Source: Betaproteobacteria bacterium (GTDB lineage Bacteria > Pseudomonadota > Gammaproteobacteria > Burkholderiales > Casimicrobiaceae). Taken from it: a stretch of DNA of 64,000 bases. Both the position numbers and the translations under genes were made by a program. Shown in pieces: positions 25,358-35,210 of this stretch. Positions within the stretch are counted from its first letter, which is position 1; every line of letters starts with the position of its first letter. The stretch spans positions 1-64,000 of the forward strand of contig JAPUER010000022.1 in the NCBI GenBank assembly GCA_027492485.1, in the 5' to 3' direction. The notes below the pieces were generated by a model. It had not been told where the DNA came from. It searched no databases and saw only the letters and a program-made list of their open reading frames with translations.

Positions 25358-28300
25358 GTCGCCTTGCCGAAGCCTCCGCCGCCCGGCGTCTGGATGACGA
25401 ATACATCACCTTTATTCATTGCAACCTCGCAGATGTGACCGAAATCCTCGCGGCCGCCGTCCGCACGCTCGACCCAGTTCTTTGCCGGCACGCCCGGTTC
25501 GCCGCCGGCCATGCCGTGCGGCCGATTGACGCGGTTGTTGCCGAGGATCGCGGCCGTCATCGGCGCCAGAAAGCGGATGCGGCGATCGGCGCCGTCGCCG
25601 CCGCGATGCGCGCCCGCGCCGCCCGTACCATGATTGATGGTGTGGGAATCGACGCGAACCGGGTAGCGGAACTCGAGCACCTCGGGGTCGGTCAGCCGCG
25701 AGTTGGTCATGTGGCACTGCACGACGCTGGTGCCGTCGAAGGTCGGGCCGGCGCCGGAGCCGCCGGAAATCGTCTCGTAGTACTGATAAGTCTCGTTGCC
25801 GAACGTGAAGTTGGTCATCGTGCCGTAGGCGCCCGCGAGCACGCCGAGCGCGCCGTACAGGCAGTTGGTTGCGGCCTGCGAGACTTCGACGTTGCCAGCG
25901 ACGACGGCGGCCGGATACACCGGCGACAGCATGCTGCCGTCCGGGATCACGATCTCGATCGGCTTCAGGCAGCCCGCATTCATCGGAATCTCGTCGTCGA
26001 CCAGCGTGCGGAACACATAAAGCACAACGGCGCGGCTGACGCTGCGCGGCGCGTTGAAGTTACTGGGCCGCTGTGCCGAAGTGCCGGTGAAATCCACCTT
26101 CGCCGAGCGCGAGGCGCGGTCGATCGACACCTTGACGTGAATATGGCTGCCATCGTCCAGGTCGACGCCGAATTCGCCATCGGTGAGCTTGTGGATGACG
26201 CGGCGCACGCTTTCCTCGGCGTTGTCCTGCACGTACTTCATGTAAGCGACGACGACCTCGCGGCCGAAGTGCCCGACCATCTTCGCCAGCTCGGTCGCCC
26301 CCTTGTTGCAACTGGCGACCTGCGCCCGCAGGTCGGCGATGTTCTGCGTGACGTTGCGCACGGGGTACGCGTCGCGGGTGAGGATCGCGGTCAGCTCGTC
26401 TTCGAGGAAGATGCCTTCGCGAACGAGCTGCACGTTGTCGAGCAGCACACCCTCTTCGCTGATGTGCCTCGAGAACGGCGGCATCGAGCCGGGCGTGATG
26501 CCGCCGATGTCGGCGTGGTGGCCGCGGGCGGCGGTGTAGAACAGCGGCCTGCTCTCACCTTTCAGGAACACCGGCGTCACCACCGTCACGTCAGGGATAT
26601 GGGTGCCACCGGCATACGGCGCATTGAGCACGAAGGCGTCGCCCGGCTTCATCGTGCCGGCGCGCTTTTCGAGGATCACGCGCACGCTCTCGCCCATCGA
26701 GCCGAGATGCACCGGCATGTGCGGCGCGTTGGCGACGAGGTTGCCCTCGGGATCGAAGATCGCGCAGGAGAAATCGAGGCGCTCCTTGATGTTGACCGAG
26801 TAGCTCGTGTTGGCGAGCGTCACGCCCATTTGCTCGGCAATGGCCATGAACAGGTTGTTGAAGACTTCGAGCAGCACCGGGTCGGCGGTGGTGCCGATCG
26901 CGTGCGCGCGCTCTTTCACCTTGGTGCGCTCCAGCACCAAGTGATTGAGCGGCGTCACCAGCGCGCGCCATTCGGGCTCGACGACCGTGGTGGCGATCGG
27001 CTCCTTGATGATGGCCGGACCGGTGACCACGTCGCCGGGGCGCAGATCCTCCCGGTAATAGACGCCGGTCTCGCGGTCGGCGTCGTCCATATAGGCACGC
27101 ACGCTGGCGCGCGACTGCAGTGCCGTGTCGCGCGCCGTCAGTACCGGCGGCGCTTCGTTGGCCGATTGCGTCTGACCTATCGCTTCTGCAGCGATCGCCT
27201 CGACGACGAGCGCGCGGCCGGGCATCAAAAAGCCGTAGCGCTGACGATAGGTGGACTCAAAAGCAGTGACCAGTGATGAGCAACCGGTGGCCGGCGTGAC
27301 CGGAAGCTCGATCGCCGTGTCGGTACCGTCGTACTTGAGCGCGACCGAGTGGACGACGCGGACCTGCTCCGACGCGAGCCCCTGCGCTTCGACGTCGCCA
27401 CGAGCGCCGTTGCCCAGCGCATCGAACTCGCCACGCAACGCCGCGAGCAGTTCATCGCTCAAGGGCTTCTCGACGGCCGCCTGGCGAAGCGTTCGCACAT
27501 CGGCGAGACCCATGCCGTAGGCCGAGAGCACGCCCGCGAACGGGTGGATGTAGACGCGCTGCATGCCGAGCGCATCGGCAACCAGACAGGCGTGCTGGCC
27601 GCCGGCTCCGCCGAAGCAGGTCAGCGTGTATTCGGTGACGTCGTAGCCGCGCTGCACGCTGATGTGCTTGATCGCGTTCGCCATGTTCTCGACCGCGATG
27701 CGCAGGAAACCCGCCGCGATCGCCTCGGGCGTCTTCCTCTGGCCCGTTGCACGCTCGACCTCATCGGCGAGCTGCGCGAACTTGGCGACGACTGCGCCGG
27801 TGTCGAGCGGCTGGTCGCCGTTGGGACCGAACACTGCGGGGAACAACTCGGGGCGCAACTTGCCAACCATGACATTGCAGTCGGTCACGGTCAGTGGGCC
27901 ACCACGACGGTATGCGGCAGGGCCGGGATTGGCGCCGGCGCTCTCGGGTCCGACGCGGAACTTGCTGCCGTCGAAGGTGCAGATCGAACCGCCGCCCGCC
28001 GCCACCGTGTGGATCTGCATGATCGGCGCACGCAGACGCACCCCGGCCACCTCGGTCTCGAACGCGCGTTCGTACTCGCCGGCAAAGTGCGTCACGTCGG
28101 TCGACGTGCCGCCCATGTCGAAGCCGATCATCTTGTCGAAGCCCGCGAGTTGGGTGACGGCAGCCGCGCCGACGATGCCGCCAGCCGGTCCGGACAGGAT
28201 GGCGTCCTTGCCCTGGAAGCGATGCGCGTCGGTCAGTCCGCCCGCGCTTTGCATGAACTGCAGGCGCACGTCACCGAGCGAGGATTGCACCTGCTCGACG

Positions 28301-28986
28301 TAGCGACGCAGGATGGGCGACAAGTACGCGTCGACGACGGTGGTGTCGCCGCGCGACACGAATTTCATCAACGGCGACACCTCGTGCGACACGCTGATCT
28401 GCGTGAAGCCGATCTGCTGCGCAATGGCTTTCAGCGCATTTTCATGCGCGGCGTAGCGATAGCCATGCATCAGGCAGATGGCAACGGCGCTGAACCCCTT
28501 GTCGTATGCGGCCTGCAGGTCGGCGCGTGCGGCGGCCTCGTGCAGCTGCGCGACGACGTCACCGTGCGCGCCGATCCGTTCGTCCACCTCGACCACTGCC
28601 TCATAGAGCAGCTCGGGCAATTCGATCTTGCGCACAAACAGTTTGGGCCGCGCCTGATAGGCGATGCGAAGCTGGTCGCGAAAGCCACGGGTAACGACCA
28701 GCAACGTGCGCTCGCCCTTGCGTTCCAGCAGCGCATTGGTCGCGACCGTGGTGCCCATCTTGACCGCTTCGATCTGCTCCGCCGGAATTGCCGCGCCCGG
28801 CTTGACGTCGAGCAGTTCGCGTACCCCCTGGACGGCGGCGTCCGCGTAGCGCTCGGGATTTTCAGACAACAGCTTGTGGGTGACCAGGCTGCCGTCGGGT
28901 CGGCGGGCGACGATGTCGGTAAAGGTGCCTCCGCGGTCGATCCAGAATTGCCAGCGCGGAATGTCGGGTTGAATTGGAGTGGTCAT
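25354..28986 (-). CDS. 5-oxoprolinase (HyuA-HyuB fusion), ATP-hydrolysing
   Basis: A 1210-residue single-chain enzyme expected to open 5-oxoproline (pyroglutamate) to glutamate with ATP. The HyuA-like half (about 1-690) has the N-terminal [19 protein letters not shown] and [11 protein letters not shown] actin-fold motifs. The HyuB-like half (about 700-1200) has [10 protein letters not shown] and the C-terminal GGGGFGKAT end. Fusion of both halves distinguishes eukaryotic-type 5-oxoprolinase from two-subunit hydantoinases, though a hydantoinase role cannot be excluded. The start at 28986 lies 9 bp after dctM, so it is in the TRAP operon. Confidence 0.9.
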   Translation of the reverse strand: MTTPIQPDIPRWQFWIDRGGTFTDIVARRPDGSLVTHKLLSENPERYADAAVQGVRELLDVKPGAAIPAEQIEAVKMGTTVATNALLERKGERTLLVVTRGFRDQLRIAYQARPKLFVRKIELPELLYEAVVEVDERIGAHGDVVAQLHEAAARADLQAAYDKGFSAVAICLMHGYRYAAHENALKAIAQQIGFTQISVSHEVSPLMKFVSRGDTTVVDAYLSPILRRYVEQVQSSLGDVRLQFMQSAGGLTDAHRFQGKDAILSGPAGGIVGAAAVTQLAGFDKMIGFDMGGTSTDVTHFAGEYERAFETEVAGVRLRAPIMQIHTVAAGGGSICTFDGSKFRVGPESAGANPGPAAYRRGGPLTVTDCNVMVGKLRPELFPAVFGPNGDQPLDTGAVVAKFAQLADEVERATGQRKTPEAIAAGFLRIAVENMANAIKHISVQRGYDVTEYTLTCFGGAGGQHACLVADALGMQRVYIHPFAGVLSAYGMGLADVRTLRQAAVEKPLSDELLAALRGEFDALGNGARGDVEAQGLASEQVRVVHSVALKYDGTDTAIELPVTPATGCSSLVTAFESTYRQRYGFLMPGRALVVEAIAAEAIGQTQSANEAPPVLTARDTALQSRASVRAYMDDADRETGVYYREDLRPGDVVTGPAIIKEPIATTVVEPEWRALVTPLNHLVLERTKVKERAHAIGTTADPVLLEVFNNLFMAIAEQMGVTLANTSYSVNIKERLDFSCAIFDPEGNLVANAPHMPVHLGSMGESVRVILEKRAGTMKPGDAFVLNAPYAGGTHIPDVTVVTPVFLKGESRPLFYTAARGHHADIGGITPGSMPPFSRHISEEGVLLDNVQLVREGIFLEDELTAILTRDAYPVRNVTQNIADLRAQVASCNKGATELAKMVGHFGREVVVAYMKYVQDNAEESVRRVIHKLTDGEFGVDLDDGSHIHVKVSIDRASRSAKVDFTGTSAQRPSNFNAPRSVSRAVVLYVFRTLVDDEIPMNAGCLKPIEIVIPDGSMLSPVYPAAVVAGNVEVSQAATNCLYGALGVLAGAYGTMTNFTFGNETYQYYETISGGSGAGPTFDGTSVVQCHMTNSRLTDPEVLEFRYPVRVDSHTINHGTGGAGAHRGGDGADRRIRFLAPMTAAILGNNRVNRPHGMAGGEPGVPAKNWVERADGGREDFGHICEVAMNKGDVFVIQTPGGGGFGKAT

Positions 28987-28995
28987 CAACGGCAA

Positions 28996-30306
28996 CTACT
29001 TTTCCTTGCCCATCACCACGTCGGGGAGCCACGTCACGATCTCCGGAAACACTGTCAGCATGATGATGCAGGCGATCAGGCAAACAAAGAACGGAATCGA
29101 CGCCCGCGCGATGGTGTTCGAGTCCTTGCCTGTCATGTTCTGCAACACGAACAGATTGAAGCCGACCGGCGGCGTGATTTCGGCAATCTCGACCATCAGG
29201 ACAATGAAGATACCGAACCAGATCAGATCGAAACCGGCCTTCTGGATCATCGGCAGCACGACCGCCGACGTCAGCACGATCATGGAGATGCCGTCGAGCG
29301 CCGTACCGAGCAGGATGTAGACCACCGAGAGCACCGTGATCAGCATGTACGGACTCAGGTTCAGCGAAGCCACCCATTCGGCCAGCGCGATCGGAATGCC
29401 CGTGAACGCCATCGTCAGGCTGAGGTATTTGGCGCCGGCGAGAATGAACATGATCATGCAGGAGACCCGCGTCGAGCTCATCAGCCCGGCCCAGAAGTTC
29501 TCCCAGGTCAGCATCTTGCTCCACCACGCAATGGCCAGCGACCCCAGCACGCCATACGCCGCACACTCGGTCGCGGTGGCGATTCCGGCAATCAGCACCC
29601 AGGTGATGAAGACAATCAGCAGCGACACCGGGATCAGCCGTCGCGAGGCATACATCTTCTGGCGAAAGCTCATCGCCGGTTCGACCGGGGGCATCTTGTC
29701 GCTATTGCGCGCCGCCCAGATGCCGATGTAGAGCGAAAAGATCCCCATCAGCAGGAAACCGGGCAGGAAGCCTGCGAGGAAGATGCGGATGATCGAGGCG
29801 TCAGCGGCGACGGCGTAGACCACCATCGTGATCGATGGCGGAATCAGGATGCCCAGGCCACCGGCTGTTGCCAGCGAGCCGATCGCGACGCGCTCGTCAT
29901 AGCCGCGTCGCAGCAGTTCCGGCAGCGCCACTTTGGCGACGGTCGCGGTGGTCGCGGCCGAGGAGCCCGACACCGAACCGAACAGGCCGCAGGCCAGGAT
30001 GTTCACATGCAGCAGGCGCCCCGGGATACGTCGCAGCCAGGGCGACAGGCCTTCGAACATCTCCTCCGAAAGCTTGGTGCGAAACAGGATCTCGCCCATC
30101 CAGATAAACATCGGCAGCGCCGCCAGCTCCCACGATGCCGTGGCATTCCAGAAGGCTGTGAACAGATTTTTGTCCGGCGGACTGGTGCCGAAGACGGCCA
30201 GGCCGAACCAGCCAACGATAGCCAGCGCCACGCCGATCCAGACGCCGAAACAAAGCAGGACCAGCAACAAACCGAGCAGTAGTGCCGCGATTTCGATGAG
30301 TCCCAT
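28996..30306 (-). CDS. TRAP transporter large permease (DctM family)
   Basis: A 436-residue membrane protein with about 12 hydrophobic segments. Family signatures: ALPMFIWMGEILFRTKL, GLFGSVSGSSAATTATVAKVALPELLRRGY, GGLGILIPPSI and EIAEITPPVGFNLFVLQ. It forms the sodium-coupled translocation channel with the small permease. It starts directly at the end of the small-permease gene and precedes 5-oxoprolinase by 9 bp. Confidence 0.95.
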   Translation of the reverse strand: MGLIEIAALLLGLLLVLLCFGVWIGVALAIVGWFGLAVFGTSPPDKNLFTAFWNATASWELAALPMFIWMGEILFRTKLSEEMFEGLSPWLRRIPGRLLHVNILACGLFGSVSGSSAATTATVAKVALPELLRRGYDERVAIGSLATAGGLGILIPPSITMVVYAVAADASIIRIFLAGFLPGFLLMGIFSLYIGIWAARNSDKMPPVEPAMSFRQKMYASRRLIPVSLLIVFITWVLIAGIATATECAAYGVLGSLAIAWWSKMLTWENFWAGLMSSTRVSCMIMFILAGAKYLSLTMAFTGIPIALAEWVASLNLSPYMLITVLSVVYILLGTALDGISMIVLTSAVVLPMIQKAGFDLIWFGIFIVLMVEIAEITPPVGFNLFVLQNMTGKDSNTIARASIPFFVCLIACIIMLTVFPEIVTWLPDVVMGKEK

Positions 30307-30840
30307 TTAGACGTCCTCGCTGAAATCGCCACGCGCATGGCGCTCGCGCACGGCAACCACGTAGTCGGGCTCATTGCCGCGAAGGACATGCCAGGCCTGA
30401 TCGGTGACGGCGAGAAACAGCAGCACAGCACCCAACGCAAACGGTGCCTGCGGGATCCATAGCGGAATCGCCACCAGCCCGTTCGCGTAGTCGTTAAATT
30501 CCCACGACTCGTAGACAAAACGGCAAATTGCCCATGCAATGTAGCCGGTGAACAATGTCGCAAGCACCAGACACAGGATTTCCATGCGTCGCTGCCAGTG
30601 CCCGGACAACTTCTCGGTGATCAGCGACATGCGCACGAAGTCGCCATGCCGGAAGGTGGCGGCCAACCCGAGAAAGGCGGCCGAGGCGGTGAGCCAGGCG
30701 GTGATGTCGTCGCTGCCCCCGGTCTTCACCCCGATCTCGCGCATGATGGTCGTCGCAATCATCAGCGCAAAGATCGACAACACGCAGAACGCCGCCAGCA
30801 CGCCGGCGGCCTCGAAAAGCCAAAGCAGTTTCTTTCGCAT
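30307..30840 (-). CDS. TRAP transporter small permease (DctQ family)
   Basis: A 177-residue protein with four hydrophobic segments (about 8-33, 46-64, 86-110 and 130-152) and the DctQ pattern TIMREIGVKTGGSDDITAW and RHGDFVRMSLI. ATG 30840 has GGGGA a few bases upstream; a longer frame to 30930 is not needed. It is directly followed by dctM. It lies 112 bp downstream of the binding-protein gene, a gap with no visible terminator. Confidence 0.9.
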   Translation of the reverse strand: MRKKLLWLFEAAGVLAAFCVLSIFALMIATTIMREIGVKTGGSDDITAWLTASAAFLGLAATFRHGDFVRMSLITEKLSGHWQRRMEILCLVLATLFTGYIAWAICRFVYESWEFNDYANGLVAIPLWIPQAPFALGAVLLFLAVTDQAWHVLRGNEPDYVVAVRERHARGDFSEDV

Positions 30841-30952
30841 GCGTTCCCCGAGCGCTATGTGAGATGGCAGAAGCCGAAACGCCCTTGTGGGCCAGTGCGT
30901 GAACGCCTGCCGGATCGCCGCCGCCGGCAACGATCCGTGCCCGCGTCAGGCG

Positions 30953-31933
30953 TTACTTGTTGCGATACGCCGCGATCACGGCGCGGCCTTCGTCACCGGC
31001 CTTGCGCTGCCATTCGGCCAGCATGACGTTGCCGGCCTTGCGCAGATCGGCGACCAGTTGTTCGCTCGGCACGGCGATGTTCATGCCTTTGGCCTTGAGC
31101 TGATCCTTGTACCAGTTGTTCTTGTCTTCGGAGAGCTTCCAGCCGCGCGCCTCGGCTTCTTTCGCCGCCTTCAGCACGGCAGTCTGAGTCGGCTTGTCGA
31201 GTGCCTCAAAGGCCTTCTTGTTCACGATCACCGCATTCTTCGGCAGCCAGGCTTGCGTGTCGTACCAGTTCTTGATGCTTTCGTACGTCTTGGTGTCGTA
31301 ACCGGTCGAGCCCGACGACATATAGCTTTCGACCACGCCCGTCGAGAGCGCCTGGCTCAGTTCCGCCGCCTGCACGGTGACGGGTTGTGCGCCGAGCAAC
31401 TCGGCGAGCTTCGCGGTAGCCGGGCTGTAAGCGCGCCACTTGCTGCCCTTCAGATCATCGCCTCGGGCCAGCGGTTTCTTGCTGTAGATCCCCTGCGGCG
31501 GCCACGGCACGGTGTAGAGCAGCATCATGCCCTGCTTGCCGAGGGTGGTGTCGAGCGCAGCTTTCGACGCGTCGTACAGCTTTTTCGATTCGGCGTAGCT
31601 GCTGGCGAGGAACGGGATGCCGTCGAGACCGTAGAGCGGGTTCTCGTTCTCGAAATTGACCAGCAACACTTCACCCGCCTGCACCTGCTGCCCCTGCACG
31701 GCACGTTTGATTTCCGGCGCCTTGATCAGCGAAGCGTTGGCGTGAACCGTGATTTTCAGTTTGCCGGCCGATGCTTTCTCGACGTCGCCTGCGAATTGCA
31801 GCAGGTTCTCGGTGTGGAAGTTCGTCGTCGGATACGCCGAAGCCAAGTCCCACTTGGTCTGTGCCGAAGCGGGGATTGATGCCATCGTGCCGGCCATTAC
31901 CGCCGCGGCAAGGAGAGTCTTGTGCAGTTTCAT
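30953..31933 (-). CDS. TRAP transporter solute-binding protein (DctP family)
   Basis: A 326-residue periplasmic protein. Signal peptide 1-25 (cleavage near ASA-QTKWD), then DLASAYPTTNFHTENLLQFA and the ligand-domain segment GSKWRAYSPATAKLAELLG, where the Arg is expected to bind the substrate carboxylate. SSGSTGYDTKTYES and WLPKNAVIVNKKAFEAL are further landmarks. ATG 31933 has a GGAG site. The linked 5-oxoprolinase suggests pyroglutamate as ligand; two Bordetella pertussis DctP proteins are known to bind that compound. Confidence 0.92.
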   Translation of the reverse strand: MKLHKTLLAAAVMAGTMASIPASAQTKWDLASAYPTTNFHTENLLQFAGDVEKASAGKLKITVHANASLIKAPEIKRAVQGQQVQAGEVLLVNFENENPLYGLDGIPFLASSYAESKKLYDASKAALDTTLGKQGMMLLYTVPWPPQGIYSKKPLARGDDLKGSKWRAYSPATAKLAELLGAQPVTVQAAELSQALSTGVVESYMSSGSTGYDTKTYESIKNWYDTQAWLPKNAVIVNKKAFEALDKPTQTAVLKAAKEAEARGWKLSEDKNNWYKDQLKAKGMNIAVPSEQLVADLRKAGNVMLAEWQRKAGDEGRAVIAAYRNK

Positions 31934-32067
31934 CGTAGGGTCTCCGGTTAGTGTTGGTTGCGCCAGAATCGAGCGCCAGCCTTGGAGGGCACAAGCGCGG
32001 AACAGCCCATTTTGACGGATCGCGGCAGTCGGTTTGCCGTCGTCGTTCGATTCATGCGGTTGAAAGC

Positions 32068-32096
32068 AATATTTCATTTCAATTGCAAATTGTCAA
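32068..32096 (-). promoter_or_regulatory. Putative promoter of the TRAP/5-oxoprolinase operon
   Basis: On the minus strand TTGACA (32096-32091) and AATATT (32073-32068) are 17 bp apart. The spacer includes ATTTGCAATTGAAATGA, whose CAATTTGCAATTG-like symmetry could be an operator. The predicted leader before dctP is about 130 nt. Confidence 0.55.
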
Positions 32097-32170
32097 AAGC
32101 ACCACGAACGATGACGTCGACAGGCGATAGCCGTCGGGTTTCGTCGCGTGGTTTCGGCTAATCTATCGCC

Positions 32171-32878
32171 ATGCCGGCGCCTGCCCCTGTGAACCTGACG
32201 CCCGGGCCGCCACGCGCGCTCGGCATCCTCATGCTGGACACCCAGTTTGACCGGCCGCCGGGCGACGCCGGCAATCCGGCGTCCTGGCCGTTCCCGGTGC
32301 AGATCGAGCGGGTATCGGGCGCCCATGCGCGCCCCGTCGTTAGCGGACAGTACGCCGCTGCTGGCGAATTCATCGCCGCCGGTCAGCGTCTTGCCGGCAA
32401 CGGCGTAGCGGCGATCATCACAACCTGCGGTTTCCTGGTTCGTCATCAGGATGAGCTGGCGGGCGCGCTTCCGGTGCCAGTCGAAACCTCGACACTGCTG
32501 CACTACGCCGCGCTGCAACGAGGCCTCGGCGACGACAAACGGGTGGCGATTCTCACCATCGATGCCGCCGCCCTTGGGCCGGATGTGCGCGCAGCCGCGG
32601 GCATCGATCGCGACGCGCTGGTGTTTTCGTTGCCGGCGACATCGCACTTTGTGTCGGCCATTCTGGACGCCAGATGCGCACTCGACGTGCAACGTGCCGA
32701 GGCGGAATGGGTCAAGCTCGCGCTCGACGTCCAGCGCCACCATCCGCAGCTGGGTATGTGGCTGTTCGAATGCGCCAATATGCCTCTCTATGCGGACGCC
32801 GTCCGTCGGGCTACCGGTTTGCCGGTGTTCGACGCATTGAGCATGGGGCGCAGGCTGTACGCCAGGAGCGGCCGATGA
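32171..32878 (+). CDS. Aspartate/glutamate racemase-family protein
   Basis: A 235-residue protein of the Asp/Glu/hydantoin racemase fold. Two cysteines lie in the expected positions, in ITTCGFLVRHQDELA (about residue 85) and in WLFECANMPLY (about 203), matching the two-base catalytic mechanism. The central SQYAAAGEFIAAGQRLA region is similar to uncharacterised members. It is divergent from the TRAP/5-oxoprolinase operon, so it may epimerise an amino acid or cyclic amide handled there. It overlaps xerD by four bases. Confidence 0.8.
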   Translation: MPAPAPVNLTPGPPRALGILMLDTQFDRPPGDAGNPASWPFPVQIERVSGAHARPVVSGQYAAAGEFIAAGQRLAGNGVAAIITTCGFLVRHQDELAGALPVPVETSTLLHYAALQRGLGDDKRVAILTIDAAALGPDVRAAAGIDRDALVFSLPATSHFVSAILDARCALDVQRAEAEWVKLALDVQRHHPQLGMWLFECANMPLYADAVRRATGLPVFDALSMGRRLYARSGR

Positions 32879-33789
32879 TCGCGGCCAGCGCCGCCACCGG
32901 CGAATTGATCGACCGCTTTTGCGACCATCTCTGGCTGGGCGATGGCCTCGCCACGACCACGCTGGACAACTACCGTCAGGACATGCTCCGCTACGACGCG
33001 TGGTGCACGGACAGCGGCATCGCGGCATCGACTGCCACCCGCAGCGACATCGAGCGCTATCTGGCGGCGCAGTTTGCCGCCGGTGCCCGCCCCGCGTCGA
33101 TCAACCGGCGCCTGTCGACGCTGCGGCGTTTCTACCGCTGGCAACTGGAGAGCGGCGCCGTCACCGTCAATCCCTGCGATCTCATCGAGGCGCCGCGTGC
33201 CGTCCGTTATCTGCCAAAAACGCTGTCCGAACAACAGGTCGAGGCGCTGCTGCAATCCCCTGAAGTACATACGCCGCTCGGCGAGCGCGACGCCGCCATG
33301 CTGGAGACGCTTTACGCGACCGGGCTGCGCGTCAGCGAACTGGTTGGCCTGAAAGTGCAGCAGGTCAATCTGGAGCTTGGTCTGGTCAAGGTCATTGGCA
33401 AGGGCTCGAAAGAACGACTGGTGCCGCTGGGCGAGCCCGCAGTGGCGGCTATACGGCGCCACACCGCCGGCGCGCGGCTAGGCTGGTTGCCACCGCCGAA
33501 GCGAAGCGATTACCTGTTCCTGACCTCGCGCGGCGAACCGATGACCAGGCAAGCCTTCTGGCATCTGATCAAACGCCACGCGCTGAACATCGGCATCGAT
33601 CCCGCGAGCCTGTCGCCGCATACCCTTCGTCACGCTTTCGCGACCCACCTGCTGAATCACGGCGCCGATTTGCGCGTGGTGCAAATGTTGCTCGGGCACA
33701 GCGACATCACCACCACCCAGATCTACACCCACGTCGCGCGTGAACGGTTGAAGCAGTTGCACCAGCAGCATCACCCACGCGGGAAATAA
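32875..33789 (+). CDS. xerD: Site-specific tyrosine recombinase XerD
   Basis: A 304-residue recombinase that with XerC resolves chromosome dimers at dif. The N-terminal core-binding domain spans about 5-95 (NYRQDMLRYDAWC, SINRRLSTLRRFYRW). The catalytic set is complete: Arg152, Lys176, His249, Arg252, His275 and Tyr284 (HTLRHAFATHLLNHGADLRV, LGHSDITTTQIYTHV). Size and motifs match XerD rather than a phage integrase. It overlaps the racemase-like gene by ATGA, an unusual upstream partner. Confidence 0.93.
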   Translation: MIAASAATGELIDRFCDHLWLGDGLATTTLDNYRQDMLRYDAWCTDSGIAASTATRSDIERYLAAQFAAGARPASINRRLSTLRRFYRWQLESGAVTVNPCDLIEAPRAVRYLPKTLSEQQVEALLQSPEVHTPLGERDAAMLETLYATGLRVSELVGLKVQQVNLELGLVKVIGKGSKERLVPLGEPAVAAIRRHTAGARLGWLPPPKRSDYLFLTSRGEPMTRQAFWHLIKRHALNIGIDPASLSPHTLRHAFATHLLNHGADLRVVQMLLGHSDITTTQIYTHVARERLKQLHQQHHPRGK

Positions 33790-33795
33790 TCCACC

Positions 33796-34281
33796 ATGCC
33801 GAAAAACGAAGACTTCCCCGTCACTCAGGCCATTCGCGCACTGCGCAGCGCAAAGGCCGAATTCACGCCGCATCTGTACGACTACGTGGAGCATGGCGGC
33901 ACCGCCCATTCCGCCGCCAGCCTTGGCGTCGATGAGCACGCCGTCATCAAGACCATCGTCCTCGAAGACGAGCGCAGACAAGCGCTGATTTGCCTGCAAC
34001 ATGGCGATCGCGAGGTCTCGACCAAAAACCTGGCGCGAACGATTGGCTGCAAAACCATCACTCCTTGTGCGCCCGACGTGGCCAACCGCCACACCGGCTA
34101 TCTGGTCGGCGGCACCTCACCGTTCGGCACCCGCAAGCCGATCCCGATCTACATGCAGGAAAGCATTGCCGCGTTGCCGCGCATCTACATCAACGGCGGC
34201 AAACGCGGGTTTCTGGTTAGCATGCCCCCTGCCAATCTGCTTCGCGTGCTGAAACCGACATTGGTGGACGCCGCCGCCTGA
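33796..34281 (+). CDS. ybaK: YbaK-family aminoacyl-tRNA deacylase
   Basis: A 161-residue protein of the YbaK/ProX editing family, which hydrolyses Cys-tRNA-Pro. Landmarks are the catalytic-lysine region HAVIKTIVLEDE, the GYLVGGTSPFGTRKPIPIYM loop and YINGGKRGFLVSM. It begins 6 bp after xerD and is probably cotranscribed. Length is normal for the family. Confidence 0.92.
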   Translation: MPKNEDFPVTQAIRALRSAKAEFTPHLYDYVEHGGTAHSAASLGVDEHAVIKTIVLEDERRQALICLQHGDREVSTKNLARTIGCKTITPCAPDVANRHTGYLVGGTSPFGTRKPIPIYMQESIAALPRIYINGGKRGFLVSMPPANLLRVLKPTLVDAAA

Positions 34282-34325
34282 CTGTAACGATCACAGTCGC
34301 AACCCAGCGACAGCTTTAGTACATT

Positions 34326-35201
34326 ATGCGGATGTCATCGTCACGCCCTTCGCCGAACCCGAAAGCCAGGGGGACCGTTACCCGTCCCTGGGGATTCGCG
34401 GGCGGCACCGATGTCGGCCGTGAACGGGCGCACAACGAAGACGCCATCCTGGTCGACACCGAACGCAAGCTGGTCGTACTGGCCGATGGCATGGGCGGCT
34501 ATCAGGCCGGCGAGGTGGCGAGCCGCCTGGCGGTTGACGTCGTCCGCGAAGAGTCGGCCGACCTCAGCGTCTCGGATAGCGAACTGGGCCGGATTGACCC
34601 CGATACCGGGATGTCGGTCGCCATGCGCCAGTTGCGCAGCGCCATCGAGAAAGCCAACAACCGCATCTGCAGCGTGGCCCGCGGCAAAGACGAATTGAAC
34701 GGCATGGGCACCACCATTGTCGCCGCGCGTTTCTATGACGGCCGGGTCGGTATCGCGCATGTCGGCGATTCCCGCTGCTACCGATTCCGCGAACATGTTC
34801 TTGAGCAGTTGACGCGCGATCATTCCTACGTTCAGGACCAACTTGAGAAAGGCCTGATCTCCGAGGAAGATGCCAAAAATTCGCCGCAGAAGAACCTGAT
34901 CACCCGCGCGCTCGGCATCGATGCCATCGCCGAGGCCGATGTGCAGGAGTTTCGCACCCGTCCAGGCGATGTCTATTTGTTATGTTCCGACGGGCTGTCC
35001 GATCTGGTCAGCACGGAAGCCTTGCAAACGCATCTGGCGACCGACCGACCGCCCGGCGACTACGTCAAACGACTCATCGATGCGGCCAACACGAACGGCG
35101 GCCGCGACAACATTTCGGTCATCATCGTGCGCGTAGGAGATCCGCCCCTGGCCGATCTGTGGTGGCAAAAATTCCTCAAGAAGCCCGGCGACAAGCAATA
35201 G
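34326..35201 (+). CDS. PP2C-family Ser/Thr protein phosphatase (Stp1-like)
   Basis: A 291-residue metal-dependent phosphatase. The PP2C motifs are in order: GRERAHNEDAIL, VLADGMGGYQAGEVAS, GMGTTIVAARF, IAHVGDSRCYRFR, LLCSDGLSDLVS and GGRDNISVIIV, containing the acidic metal ligands. A 22-residue N-terminal tail precedes the domain. No membrane segment is present, so it is cytoplasmic. It is followed 9 bp later by an FHA-domain gene. No partner kinase lies in the window. Confidence 0.92.
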   Translation: MRMSSSRPSPNPKARGTVTRPWGFAGGTDVGRERAHNEDAILVDTERKLVVLADGMGGYQAGEVASRLAVDVVREESADLSVSDSELGRIDPDTGMSVAMRQLRSAIEKANNRICSVARGKDELNGMGTTIVAARFYDGRVGIAHVGDSRCYRFREHVLEQLTRDHSYVQDQLEKGLISEEDAKNSPQKNLITRALGIDAIAEADVQEFRTRPGDVYLLCSDGLSDLVSTEALQTHLATDRPPGDYVKRLIDAANTNGGRDNISVIIVRVGDPPLADLWWQKFLKKPGDKQ

Positions 35202-35210
35202 CGCACGACC

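Noticed and set aside
25225-30282. Two very long plus-strand frames (683 and 977 codons) opposite 5-oxoprolinase and the TRAP permease
   Set aside because: They are antisense shadows of GC-rich coding DNA: Arg/His/Asp-rich without domains, with the true genes on the other strand showing clear family motifs.
32875-33789. Phage integrase or integrative element
   Set aside because: Length, domain order and catalytic set match chromosomal XerD, and no att sites, tRNA or phage genes are near.
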